A DNA stretch of 64,000 nucleotides from Candidatus Omnitrophota bacterium (GCA_040755155.1 JBFMBP010000070.1:52590-116589); one strand, 5' to 3'; positions 49,701 to 62,322 are shown, numbered from the stretch's first letter. Made by a program: numbers and translations. Notes: generated by a model not told the origin, from the sequence alone.

Positions 49701-52700
49701 CATTGAAGCTTCAGCAATTGGAAGAGAAGCCGAAACGCTTCAACGCATTTCCACCGATGAAAGTCGGTGGCCCCATTGAAGCCCGTCGAGACGGCGAAGT
49801 CGGTAATCGGCTTATGCTCATTTCCACCGATGAAAGTCGGTGGCCCCATTGAAGCTCAAGGAGTCGCAGCGATCTGGGCGGGTGATTCTCCGCATTTCCA
49901 CCGATGAAAGTCGGTGGCCCCATTGAAGCCCACTAAGCGCAAATCTTTTCTGCTATCATGGTCGACATTTCCACCGATGAAAGTCGGTGGCCCCATTGAA
50001 GCCCGAAAGCGAGAATGTTTATCCTGCCAGGAATGGTTCTATTTCCACCGATGAAAGTCGGTGGCCCCATTGAAGCGTGTAAGGAAATATCATTGTTTTT
50101 CCGTATAATTTATTTCCACCGATGAAAGTCGGTGGCCCCATTGAAGCTGATCTGCCTTGGTTTATCCAGAGATAATCCCCCGCTATTTCCACCGATGAAA
50201 GTCGGTGGCCCCATTGAAGCGGTATGCTTTTGCAACCAAACCGGCATATCCAATAATATTTCCACCGATGAAAGTCGGTGGCCCCATTGAAGCTGCAGAA
50301 CCCAATGAGAAAACGGCTCTTTAGCGGGCTATTTCCACCGATGAAAGTCGGTGGCCCCATTGAAGCAGCGTTCCAGTTACTTCCGTTACCTCGATGGAAA
50401 CGAATTTCCACCGATGAAAGTCGGTGGCCCCATTGAAGCGAGAAAGAGCGGGAAAAGTCTCATGGGGCGATTGAATTTCCACCGATGAAAGTCGGTGGCC
50501 CCATTGAAGCCTTGAAATCGATACTAGTTAGTCCTGATATAGCATTATTTCCACCGATGAAAGTCGGTGGCCCCATTGAAGCCGTCAGGACAAATGACGC
50601 CAAAAGGAAAAGCGGAGATTTCCACCGATGAAAGTCGGTGGCCCCATTGAAGCGACTGTATCGGTAATTTTCTCGCTTACATTACCTACAGTATTTCCAC
50701 CGATGAAAGTCGGTGGCCCCATTGAAGCTTGATAATACCCCTTAGTAAGTTCGAGCGCCCTAAAAATTTCCACCGATGAAAGTCGGTGGCCCCATTGAAG
50801 CAATTAGTCTATTATTTTCATTTAGCCAATTTAATTTATATTTCCACCGATGAAAGTCGGTGGCCCCATTGAAGCCAATGGTCTACCAACTTGCCTAAAT
50901 CTTCTTTATTTATTTCCACCGATGAAAGTCGGTGGCCCCATTGAAGCCTGCCTCAATTCGCTGTCTTTCGTGATATCACCATTGAATTTCCACCGATGAA
51001 AGTCGGTGGCCCCATTGAAGCGCGGCGAGAAGTTGAAGAGTTGAAGGCGCGGCTGGATTTCCACCGATGAAAGTCGGTGGCCCCATTGAAGCTTGAGTAG
51101 GATCCCTTGATCGACATAATATCGGATAGATTTCCACCGATGAAAGTCGGTGGCCCCATTGAAGCAGGGCGGCAATAATTTCATCCGCAGTGGAATCGTC
51201 AATTTCCACCGATGAAAGTCGGTGGCCCCATTGAAGCGGGCGGGGTTGGCAACAATCGCCGCACTCTCCTATATGATTTCCACCGATGAAAGTCGGTGGC
51301 CCCATTGAAGCTTTTACGTCCACGAGCCGCCTTACGGGCTTTTTTTTATTTCCACCGATGAAAGTCGGTGGCCCCATTGAAGCAGGAGAATGCGCAACTC
51401 ATCGCGGCGGCGCCGGGCAATTTCCACCGATGAAAGTCGGTGGCCCCATTGAAGCTCATCTCCTTTTCTATTTTCTTCTTTTCTCTTCTCTATTTCCACC
51501 GATGAAAGTCGGTGGCCCCATTGAAGCGCGGGGGACGGGAATGCGCCAATGACCGAAAGTGAATTTCCACCGATGAAAGTCGGTGGCCCCATTGAAGCGT
51601 ATCTCCTCTTTCGTTTAATAGCCGTTATCTTCCAGATTTCCACCGATGAAAGTCGGTGGCCCCATTGAAGCTTAAGAATGCGCGCAATAGAAGGCGACGC
51701 CTTTAATATTTCCACCGATGAAAGTCGGTGGCCCCATTGAAGCAGCAACCGCTGCGCAATGTTATGACGCATTACAATAAATTTCCACCGATGAAAGTCG
51801 GTGGCCCCATTGAAGCCATGCGATGCGCCGGCGTGGCCGACACATCGATAGAATTTCCACCGATGAAAGTCGGTGGCCCCATTGAAGCCTTCCGCCGCCG
51901 CTTCCCACATATCCTCTATATGATCTGATTTCCACCGATGAAAGTCGGTGGCCCCATTGAAGCTTCCGCCTGTTTCACGAGTTCGGCATTCCACTCCGGC
52001 AAATTTCCACCGATGAAAGTCGGTGGCCCCATTGAAGCGGGTGTTGTTGCAAGACGCGGAGGGAGTTGATCAAATATTTCCACCGATGAAAGTCGGTGGC
52101 CCCATTGAAGCCGCGAATGGCGTTCCCTATTCAGGAACGGGGATAACTGATTTCCACCGATGAAAGTCGGTGGCCCCATTGAAGCCGATAAATCGGATTG
52201 GTATCTCTACGCTCTAGTTAAGATTTCCACCGATGAAAGTCGGTGGCCCCATTGAAGCAGCAAGAAGCGCAACCCGAAAAAAGTATCATCAGGCCATTTC
52301 CACCGATGAAAGTCGGTGGCCCCATTGAAGCAAAAAATTTTAAAAAAAATTTCTGGACTGGCAACATTGTTATTTCCACCGATGAAAGTCGGTGGCCCCA
52401 TTGAAGCGATTGATAGCATAATCCGCAGCTATTGTCGGTAAATCATTTCCACCGATGAAAGTCGGTGGCCCCATTGAAGCAAAGACTCTTAAACAATTTT
52501 GCACATCAAGACTGTCATCTATTTCCACCGATGAAAGTCGGTGGCCCCATTGAAGCATTTTATCCAGGAGGGTTTTCCAATGCCTAATTGTTATTTCCAC
52601 CGATGAAAGTCGGTGGCCCCATTGAAGCTACGATTCTAACCTTACTAGTTTTGCTTCCTCTTCTAAATTTCCACCGATGAAAGTCGGTGGCCCCATTGAA

Positions 52701-55700
52701 GCCCGTTACGGCGAAGTCGGCAGGAGACGCTTTTACGGCGATTTCCACCGATGAAAGTCGGTGGCCCCATTGAAGCCATCATTATAATCAGAAATAGCTT
52801 TTTCAATATTTCCTATTTCCACCGATGAAAGTCGGTGGCCCCATTGAAGCCTCTTTTCCTTCTCAATCTGAGCAAGCGCCATATCCTTATTTCCACCGAT
52901 GAAAGTCGGTGGCCCCATTGAAGCATTCTTGGATACGATGTAATTTGAGGGCATTCTAACGGATTTCCACCGATGAAAGTCGGTGGCCCCATTGAAGCGC
53001 ATATTTTTCTCCCGTACCTGTCCCTCTCCTTCCATTTCCACCGATGAAAGTCGGTGGCCCCATTGAAGCATTCGAGCAATGCCAATAGAACCCTCTCTGA
53101 TTATTATTTCCACCGATGAAAGTCGGTGGCCCCATTGAAGCATACAAGTATGGCGTGAAACCTGCCCGCGCTGCGGGCAATTTCCACCGATGAAAGTCGG
53201 TGGCCCCATTGAAGCATGTCGGGCAAAACTTCGTGCATCCACCCCCCCATGCCATTTCCACCGATGAAAGTCGGTGGCCCCATTGAAGCAATTAGGTAAG
53301 TTAGAGGCAGAATTGCCTCAAGAATATTTCCACCGATGAAAGTCGGTGGCCCCATTGAAGCCGTCGGGGCATTGATATCCCCAGATTCAAGGACGTGATT
53401 TCCACCGATGAAAGTCGGTGGCCCCATTGAAGCGCCCCTGTTCCCGCTGTCAGCGTCGCGGCTGATCCCATTTCCACCGATGAAAGTCGGTGGCCCCATT
53501 GAAGCAAGTGTCGTCAAGATAAAAAGTTCCCCCGGTCGGAACATTTCCACCGATGAAAGTCGGTGGCCCCATTGAAGCTTGTGATAATTTTGCAAATTCG
53601 CCAGGCGTAGGAATATTTCCACCGATGAAAGTCGGTGGCCCCATTGAAGCGCTTTTGCCGCGTGGGGTGTGGGGACAGTGACGCGAAATTTCCACCGATG
53701 AAAGTCGGTGGCCCCATTGAAGCTCCCATACGCTCATGCTATCTATTGGCTCCTCTGTGGATTTCCACCGATGAAAGTCGGTGGCCCCATTGAAGCTTGC
53801 AGTTTATCCACCGCTTCCCATAATGCTTCTTCAAATTTCCACCGATGAAAGTCGGTGGCCCCATTGAAGCGTATCGGAATTTCTTTTATTTTTTTTCCTC
53901 TCGCTATTTCCACCGATGAAAGTCGGTGGCCCCATTGAAGCAGAGAATGTATGGCTCAACAGCCAAGTTTTTGATGGATTTCCACCGATGAAAGTCGGTG
54001 GCCCCATTGAAGCAAAGAAATAGCCCGCACGACTTCCAGCCCGTCGATCCTATTTCCACCGATGAAAGTCGGTGGCCCCATTGAAGCTTTCAACTTATAT
54101 CGAAGTTCGCGGTCGCCATAAGGGATTTCCACCGATGAAAGTCGGTGGCCCCATTGAAGCTTATTGGACAAGTTCCGATTGAGGTGAGATGAATGAATTT
54201 CCACCGATGAAAGTCGGTGGCCCCATTGAAGCCGGGATCAGAAAAGCAAAATGCTTAGCCCCATCGCCGTATTTCCACCGATGAAAGTCGGTGGCCCCAT
54301 TGAAGCCAAGATACCTATCCCAACCTCAATATCCTCCAAGAAATTTCCACCGATGAAAGTCGGTGGCCCCATTGAAGCATCAACAGCTGCGGCAAATAAG
54401 GCCTCATGGTTAAATGATTTCCACCGATGAAAGTCGGTGGCCCCATTGAAGCAAATTCAATACTGCACTTTGCCAAGACGCGAAACTTCATTTCCACCGA
54501 TGAAAGTCGGTGGCCCCATTGAAGCCTCGTTCCAGCCGCGCCTCTTCCGCGCATTGATTATAGATTTCCACCGATGAAAGTCGGTGGCCCCATTGAAGCT
54601 CCTCCTCAGCGGCTTTGATCCGCCGTTCCCATGATATTTCCACCGATGAAAGTCGGTGGCCCCATTGAAGCTTTATTTATGGCGTCCCGATTATTACGTC
54701 AATCGCGAATTTCCACCGATGAAAGTCGGTGGCCCCATTGAAGCTGTCTAGCAAGTCGTTCTTTCACGATTTCATTAGTTTTATTTCCACCGATGAAAGT
54801 CGGTGGCCCCATTGAAGCGTGCTTGGCCATGCGTTCGGCCGCTGCTTTTTCGAGTGCATTTCCACCGATGAAAGTCGGTGGCCCCATTGAAGCCATTCGT
54901 TGCGATCTCCATGAGCCGAAAATCGCGCGTATTTCCACCGATGAAAGTCGGTGGCCCCATTGAAGCTCGCTTCTGCAATCGACAACGGGCGGCGTCCAGA
55001 TATTTCCACCGATGAAAGTCGGTGGCCCCATTGAAGCTTTTGGCGTTGCCGACGCCCATTCATCAAAGGCAAATTTCCACCGATGAAAGTCGGTGGCCCC
55101 ATTGAAGCTGCAGCAAAATTTGCTCTCACAGCCCGCACGGGTATACATTTCCACCGATGAAAGTCGGTGGCCCCATTGAAGCCCTCCAGCAGCCCGCGCG
55201 CTTCGGCGTTGATTTTCTATTTCCACCGATGAAAGTCGGTGGCCCCATTGAAGCTCCATCGGCAAAGACCGAAAGCCATCGGTTCATCATATTTCCACCG
55301 ATGAAAGTCGGTGGCCCCATTGAAGCGACATAATTTGGAACATTGCCGAAACGCTCCCATACATTTCCACCGATGAAAGTCGGTGGCCCCATTGAAGCCC
55401 TAAAACAGCAATGGATTTAAGCCTTCCCTAGCCGCCATTTCCACCGATGAAAGTCGGTGGCCCCATTGAAGCTTATATACCCCGACGATGCCTATTACTG
55501 CCACCTTCATTTCCACCGATGAAAGTCGGTGGCCCCATTGAAGCATGTCCCGAAACGAAACGATCAATTATCCGGTTCAGGGGATTTCCACCGATGAAAG
55601 TCGGTGGCCCCATTGAAGCCTGGGAAGCCCGCTTCCTCTCTCAAATAAGCTTCTAATTTCCACCGATGAAAGTCGGTGGCCCCATTGAAGCATATCTTTA

Positions 55701-58700
55701 TCCGTCGATGGGCGCAGATCATGCGGAATATTTCCACCGATGAAAGTCGGTGGCCCCATTGAAGCGGCGTTAGTTGGCGGATTGCTTATATGATTGGTTG
55801 GATTTCCACCGATGAAAGTCGGTGGCCCCATTGAAGCATTATCCGCGCCTCAATAGAATGCAGCAGTGGATATTGATTTCCACCGATGAAAGTCGGTGGC
55901 CCCATTGAAGCTGTTAATAAGCGCAGAATAAACATCATTGTCAAATCCATTTCCACCGATGAAAGTCGGTGGCCCCATTGAAGCGGAAAACGTGGAAACC
56001 CAATGAAGGAATACGAATGTTAATTTCCACCGATGAAAGTCGGTGGCCCCATTGAAGCCCGTTGCAAGAAGGTTATCCCCATTAGCAAGCGTTGTAGATT
56101 TCCACCGATGAAAGTCGGTGGCCCCATTGAAGCTAATAGAACGCTCCCGTTTTGGGAACGTCCTATCATATATTTCCACCGATGAAAGTCGGTGGCCCCA
56201 TTGAAGCTCCACATAACGGCCACGATTACGACGGTCATCGACGACATTTCCACCGATGAAAGTCGGTGGCCCCATTGAAGCCATTTCCCTCACCCTGGGG
56301 GCTGCGCCCCGGCTCCTCATTTCCACCGATGAAAGTCGGTGGCCCCATTGTAGCGGATTGATAGCGAAGACAAAACAAGGAGAAAACCAAATTTCCACCG
56401 ATGAAAGTCGGTGGCCCCATTGAAGCTTTTCTCTTGCCGATCATCCGAGGCGGCCACATTCCGCATTTCCACCGATGAAAGTCGGTGGCCCCATTGAAGC
56501 AATATCGCAGAGGAAATAACCGTCGAGACGGTAAGGATTTCCACCGATGAAAGTCGGTGGCCCCATTGAAGCTTACGAAAATAGGAATTAAGGTTTTAAG
56601 AGAATTTGATTTCCACCGATGAAAGTCGGTGGCCCCATTGAAGCGATCGTAGATGCGGTTTCACCCGCTGAAGATTATTGATTTCCACCGATGAAAGTCG
56701 GTGGCCCCATTGAAGCCGCGTCCTGGAATATGGCGGCGCCTGGAACGAGGCAATTTCCACCGATGAAAGTCGGTGGCCCCATTGAAGCCCGCCTCTAACG
56801 TTCTGAATCGCTTGCCGCCTGGACAATTTCCACCGATAAAAGTCGGTGGCCCCATTGAAGCCTAGTTTGTCCTTTCCAATCGACTCTAGCCATTCCTCAT
56901 TTCCACCGATGAAAGTCGGTGGCCCCATTGAAGCTGGGGGATTAAATAGTTTGGCCACAAGGGGGATATGGCCATTTCCACCGATGAAAGTCGGTGGCCC
57001 CATTGAAGCCATTTCCCTCACCCTGGGGGCTGCGCCCCGGCTCCTCATATTTCCACCGATGAAAGTCGGTGGCCCCATTGAAGCTTAAATTAGTCCGTGT
57101 TCCTTGTTGTACCGCTCGAAATTTCCACCGATGAAAGTCGGTGGCCCCATTGAAGCTTACTTACATATTGCACCGTTCCAGCCGTCCATGCCGAAATTTC
57201 CACCGATGAAAGTCGGTGGCCCCATTGAAGCCGAGTTATCGCCGTGGGAAAAATTCATACTCTGGAATATTTCCACCGATGAAAGTCGGTGGCCCCATTG
57301 AAGCAGCATCAATAATCCTTTGTGCATCCGGCGCTCCACCAATTTCCACCGATGAAAGTCGGTGGCCCCATTGAAGCAGGCTCAACCGGGTGCAAACATC
57401 GGACGGCAATCCGCGAATTTCCACCGATGAAAGTCGGTGGCCCCATTGAAGCCAACCGCACTTCCGCCCGCGCCTTACACCTTTGTTTATTTCCACCGAT
57501 GAAAGTCGGTGGCCCCATTGAAGCGGCGCAGCTCCGAGCGATGGCCGAACCGATCTATGGATTTCCACCGATGAAAGTCGGTGGCCCCATTGAAGCCATT
57601 CGAATCCAGGTACTTAATCGAAGACACGGATTATTTCCACCGATGAAAGTCGGTGGCCCCATTGAAGCAAAGGGATGCGCAATAAAAAAAGGCGCAGCCC
57701 TGAACATTTCCACCGATGAAAGTCGGTGGCCCCATTGAAGCATATTGAAGAAAAGGATGAAATAAAAAAGCGCTTAAAGCATTTCCACCGATGAAAGTCG
57801 GTGGCCCCATTGAAGCAAGCAAATCAATATTATTTGAGGGTGCGGCATTTGGATTTCCACCGATGAAAGTCGGTGGCCCCATTGAAGCAAAAATATAAAG
57901 ATTCCAGAAGGCAAGTTAGTTTTATTTCCACCGATGAAAGTCGGTGGCCCCATTGAAGCATACTAGAATTAGACATAATAATTGAGTTAGAAATTATTTC
58001 CACCGATGAAAGTCGGTGGCCCCATTGAAGCATACTAGAATTAGACATAATAATTGAGTTAGAAATTATTTCCACCGATGAAAGTCGGTGGCCCCATTGA
58101 AGCGCTCATAATCCTTCTCCTTTTTTGAATTTTCCCCGCCGATTTCCACCGATGAAAGTCGGTGGCCCCATTGAAGCTACGTAAGCCATATGCTTTACGG
58201 CGTCAACAATTCTTCATTTCCACCGATGAAAGTCGGTGGCCCCATTGAAGCCTTGATAAAGTTGAACTAACGCATCACTTCCCAGTTTATTTCCACCGAT
58301 GAAAGTCGGTGGCCCCATTGAAGCTCGGTTCTTATAACCGTTTCGAATCCCATTTTTTCATTTCCACCGATGAAAGTCGTTGGCCCCATTGAAGCGTTTA
58401 TCTTCAAAAATGGCATGGTATTTCCTTGTGTATTTCCACCGATGAAAGTCGGTGGCCCCATTGAAGCTCCGCCGCTATGACCCAAGAAAATTCGTGGGAA
58501 ATCATTTCCACCGATGAAAGTCGGTGGCCCCATTGAAGCGCGTGCGCCGGAAGGATCAAGAGCGAAGATACTTCCATATTTCCACCGATGAAAGTCGGTG
58601 GCCCCATTGAAGCGGAGAGTTCGTCCAGATTATAATCCGGCATCTCAATATTTCCACCGATGAAAGTCGGTGGCCCCATTGAAGCGGCCAATTCTGCTAC

Positions 58701-60437
58701 GGGCAAGTATCCCATCTTCGGCGATTTCCACCGATGAAAGTCGGTGGCCCCATTGAAGCGTCAAAGGATTTTCGCCGTTTTTGACGCCATTGACGAATTT
58801 CCACCGATGAAAGTCGGTGGCCCCATTGAAGCCGAAAATGGAGCCGGTTCTTTGGCGAATCCGGCTTCCATTTCCACCGATGAAAGTCGGTGGCCCCATT
58901 GAAGCTGATGGAGAGGCCATGTTTCTGGGTTGCCGTTTTGGTGAATTTCCACCGATGAAAGTCGGTGGCCCCATTGAAGCGTGGTTTCCGGCGGATTTGG
59001 GAGCAACGACGGGACTTAATTTCCACCGATGAAAGTCGGTGGCCCCATTGAAGCCCGTTTGCCGCTTTATAGATTACCCAGTCGTAGAAGCATTTCCACC
59101 GATGAAAGTCGGTGGCCCCATTGAAGCATGATGACCTGCGCCTTACCCGCCAGGCGCTGGAGTTATTTCCACCGATGAAAGTCGGTGGCCCCATTGAAGC
59201 TCCCGTTGGTTTCGTTTGGAGCGGAGATTACCGTTACATTTCCACCGATGAAAGTCGGTGGCCCCATTGAAGCGATAATCCGCCGCGATCCACCCAGCGG
59301 CGCAAATGGCATTTCCACCGATGAAAGTCGGTGGCCCCATTAAAGCTGCATTTATGACGGGATGGATGCTCGCGGCGTCGATATTTCCACCGATGAAAGT
59401 CGGTGGCCCCATTGAAGCATCTCGATATCCGCGATACCGGTGCCACCCGATGGGATTTCCACCGATGAAAGTCGGTGGCCCCATTGAAGCCCCTGAGTTA
59501 AACGATCAGCGTGCGGAACGTAGAAAACATTTCCACCGATGAAAGTCGGTGGCCCCATTGAAGCATCGCCAGGTCGGTCGGAACCTTGTCCCACTCTTCC
59601 ATTTCCACCGATGAAAGTCGGTGGCCCCATTGAAGCAAATAGGCTCCCGCGCAGGTCGGCGCGGGTAGGTTCATTTCCACCGATGAAAGTCGGTGGCCCC
59701 ATTGAAGCTCCTTTATAAATCGATCATAAAGTACCAGAGAAACCGATTTCCACCGATGAAAGTCGGTGGCCCCATTGAAGCAGCGCATCCGCGCCCGCGA
59801 GCGAAAGACGTTTAGCGGATTTCCACCGATGAAAGTCGGTGGCCCCATTGAAGCCACAAGGTATGGATCGGCTTGCGGCGCTTGCTCGGCATTTCCACCG
59901 ATGAAAGTCGGTGGCCCCATTGAAGCTCTACGGTGCCTTGGGTGCTCTCCTAATAACCCTCATTTCCACCGATGAAAGTCGGTGGCCCCATTGAAGCGAT
60001 CCTGGATTGGGTTGGGTATCATTAAACGCAAGCATATTTCCACCGATGAAAGTCGGTGGCCCCATTGAAGCGTTATCCGGCCAGGGAGCTTCTTCAACCT
60101 TAACGTCATTTCCACCGATGAAAGTCGGTGGCCCCATTGAAGCCTCGATTACGCGGGGATCGGTTGGTGGTGTTCCAAAAAAAATTTCCACCGATGAAAG
60201 TCGGTGGCCCCATTGAAGCTTGGTGAATTTTACATACTTCGTTTTCTGTTGATTTGCATTTCCACCGATGAAAGTCGGTGGCCCCATTGAAGCCGGATAT
60301 TTCACCTGGTTATCGTGATAGACTTAAAGCATTTCCACCGATGAAAGTCGGTGGCCCCATTGAAGCTAAGTAATCCTGAAATAATATATGCACTAAAAAT
60401 AATTTCCACCGATGAAAGTCGGTGGCCCCATTGAAGC
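34712..60437 (+). CRISPR. Type I-G CRISPR array, about 354 repeats of 36 bp
   Basis: The repeat begins ATTTCCACCGATGAAAG and ends GGCCCCATTGAAGC. Positions 5-11 (CCACCGA) and 18-24 (TCGGTGG) form a 7-bp stem with loop TGAAAG. The 3' end ATTGAAGC is typical of this orientation, so transcription runs from the cas2 side. Spacers are about 34-40 bp. The first 22 repeats average 72.7 bp per unit, giving about 354 repeats over 25,726 bp (estimate, not a full count). Repeats are nearly invariant; variants occur at 56319, 56826, 58360 and 59311. Identical spacers occur at 48979/49051 and 57960/58032. The unit is often 72 bp and stop-free in four frames, which creates many spurious ORFs. Confidence 0.99.
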
Positions 60438-60457
60438 CTTGCATATTAGTAGTTGCT

Positions 60458-60487
60458 TCAATAATTGACGCTCCGGAAAAAAGTCCG
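60458..60487 (+). repeat. Left terminal inverted repeat of the IS1182-type element
   Basis: TCAATAATTGACG followed by CTCCGGAAAAAAGTCCG; pairs with the inverse of 62323-62352 at 23/30 positions (7/9 in the outer part, 16/21 in the inner part). Confidence 0.55.
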
Positions 60488-60630
60488 ATTTGGGATTAAT
60501 ACCGAAAATCCGTTTTGTCATCCGCTGGATAGCCTGTCGGCCATACTTTATGAAGGATCGAATTCCCCATGTTGGTTTTGACGGCGTTACGGGCGGCTCT
60601 CCCTTCGAAAATAGCAAAAAACAGGGCTTT

Positions 60631-62217
60631 TTACGCCCGCGCCGCCTGAAAGATGTTCCATCCCAGCGCTTTCAGCGTGACCGCCAGGCGCACTCTCGCC
60701 CGCCCTCTCACTCGCAAGCGCCCCTGGCCCATCATCCGTTTCAGTTTGGCGTTCACCGCTTCGATCCCCGAACGCCATCGGTATTTCTCGCGAAACTCTT
60801 CCGATTCCTCCGCCACCCGCCGTTGCGCCAATCTCCGTTGTTTCGGCGTATACTCCAACTTATGGCCGCCGTCCAAGCCTACGCAGCAATAGTCGCGATG
60901 ATCGCAGTCTTGGCACGTCGCCGGATCGAAGTAAATTTTCAGTCCATCGTCTTTTATTTTTCGGATTGCACAAGGCGCCGCCCCGCCCGGACAGGAGGTC
61001 ACTTCCCCCGTTGCTTCATCCACCGTAAAATCGTCCAAGACGAGCTGGGTCTCTTTGCTTTTGGGCTTCCCCATCGTGGGCGCGATTAAGTTTACCCCTT
61101 CTTTCGCCGCCTTGCTTACATTGTCATCGCTTCCATACATACTGTCGGCCAACAACTCCTCCGGGGCGCAGCCGCGTTTCTTCGTCTCTTCGATGGCGCG
61201 CGGCGGCGCATCGCTATCGCTTACATTCGCCGGTTCGACATGAATGTAAGTGATCAAATTCGGCGGCGCGGATTTTTCCTCGGATTTCTCCTCCTGATAG
61301 GTTTCCATCAACTGCACTTGATAGCCTTCCCCCTTGTGTCCGCTATACGCCGCATCCTCGTCGGAAGGATTCTGCAGACTGCCGGAAGAAACGTCCTTGG
61401 GATCTTTGATCTCCACTTTCGCCGCTTCCCCCTCGCCGCTTACATTGCATTGTTCGTTCAACACCCGCTGCATTAGCTTAAATACTACCATTCCGCTTAT
61501 CTTGTTATGCGTCCGGAATGTTTCCACCAATGTCAGCAGGTCTTCCGCCGCTTGCTTCAGCGCCTCCTTCGCTTCCGACGGCTTCACTTGGGAAAAATAG
61601 CCCTTCTTCTTCCCCAGATAGCGCTCCACCAACTCTTCCGCCACGCTCTTCTTCAACAGACGCGCGTGTTCCCGGCGCATCACTTTCAAAAACTTCTCCA
61701 TGGTTCGGCGAAACAACTCCAACCGGGAGAGGCGCCGCATGGCCGAACGAATGTGCGTCGAATCCAGGCGCTGCTTCTTCGTCGATAACTTCAGTTTGTC
61801 CAGCAGTGCGTCGGTCAACAACCGAAAAAGAAGCGAGTCGATTTCCTGTTCCATCACCAGCGAGCGATACGTTCGCAACGTTCGTTCGCTCAGATATTTG
61901 GTATCGTCGTCTTCCCATGACAGATTCAACGCATAATGCCATTCGGCGTTGAAGGCCAATTGATGGACGGTCTCTTCGTCGGTCAAGTCGAACATGTACT
62001 GCAAGAGCAGAACGCCGAGCATCGTCCGCAATTCCTTGGTGGGACGCCCTATCCGATCATGAAAGCAGGCTTTGATCTCATTGACAGGAATTTTTTCGAG
62101 CAAGGATTTTTGAAAAAGGTCAGCCCAACCGGATTCCAAAAGGGTTTTTCGCTTAGGGCCAAGATAATCGAAGGGGTCGATCAAGAGGGTTTGCCGGCAG
62201 TCGTCGATTCGTCGCAT
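60631..62217 (-). CDS. IS1182-family transposase
   Basis: A 528-residue DDE transposase. The N-terminal DUF772 region has GRPTKELRTMLGVLLLQYMF..DEETVHQLAFNAEWHYAL. The probable catalytic triad is Asp152 (QRLDSTHIRSAM), Asp358 (LLADSMYGSDDNV) and Glu486 (WRSGIEAVNAKLKRMMG). A Cys-rich CQDCDHRDYC cluster lies at about 435-445. The C-terminus RARVRLAVTLKALGWNIFQ is family-typical. The frame is complete with no disruptions, so the element may still be active. Confidence 0.9.
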   Translation of the reverse strand: MRRIDDCRQTLLIDPFDYLGPKRKTLLESGWADLFQKSLLEKIPVNEIKACFHDRIGRPTKELRTMLGVLLLQYMFDLTDEETVHQLAFNAEWHYALNLSWEDDDTKYLSERTLRTYRSLVMEQEIDSLLFRLLTDALLDKLKLSTKKQRLDSTHIRSAMRRLSRLELFRRTMEKFLKVMRREHARLLKKSVAEELVERYLGKKKGYFSQVKPSEAKEALKQAAEDLLTLVETFRTHNKISGMVVFKLMQRVLNEQCNVSGEGEAAKVEIKDPKDVSSGSLQNPSDEDAAYSGHKGEGYQVQLMETYQEEKSEEKSAPPNLITYIHVEPANVSDSDAPPRAIEETKKRGCAPEELLADSMYGSDDNVSKAAKEGVNLIAPTMGKPKSKETQLVLDDFTVDEATGEVTSCPGGAAPCAIRKIKDDGLKIYFDPATCQDCDHRDYCCVGLDGGHKLEYTPKQRRLAQRRVAEESEEFREKYRWRSGIEAVNAKLKRMMGQGRLRVRGRARVRLAVTLKALGWNIFQAARA

Positions 62218-62322
62218 CGCTCAACCTTATCAATTGTATTTACATGACTTAAGTATAGCATAAGCCAACGCTTTTTTCAAGCAAAATCCCCCTTGCAAAG
62301 ATGAATTTTCCAGTTTTTGACG

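Noticed and set aside
43280-58140. Many spacers carry a Shine-Dalgarno plus start codon (for example those near 44890, 43280, 49268, 58105), suggesting the system targets translation starts
   Set aside because: A 37-bp window should cover a gene start by chance in a few percent of cases, so roughly a dozen among 350 spacers is expected. I see no clear excess without a full count against target genomes.
34712-60437. Dozens of overlapping ORFs of 60-228 codons in the array on both strands, with recurrent peptides such as FPPMKVGGPIEA or ASMGPPTFIGGN
   Set aside because: They are translations of the CRISPR repeat. The 36-bp repeat has no stop in one plus and three minus frames, and units are often 72 bp, which keeps the frame. 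There are no ribosome-binding sites or independent protein features.
60393-60617. A 74-codon minus-strand ORF from the IS left end into the last repeat
   Set aside because: It ends in the repeat-encoded peptide and has no recognisable domain or start signal. It is noncoding sequence of the IS end.
60490-61089. A 199-codon plus-strand ORF over the start of the IS1182 element
   Set aside because: It lies antisense to the transposase C-terminus and has no protein-like features; it is a shadow frame.
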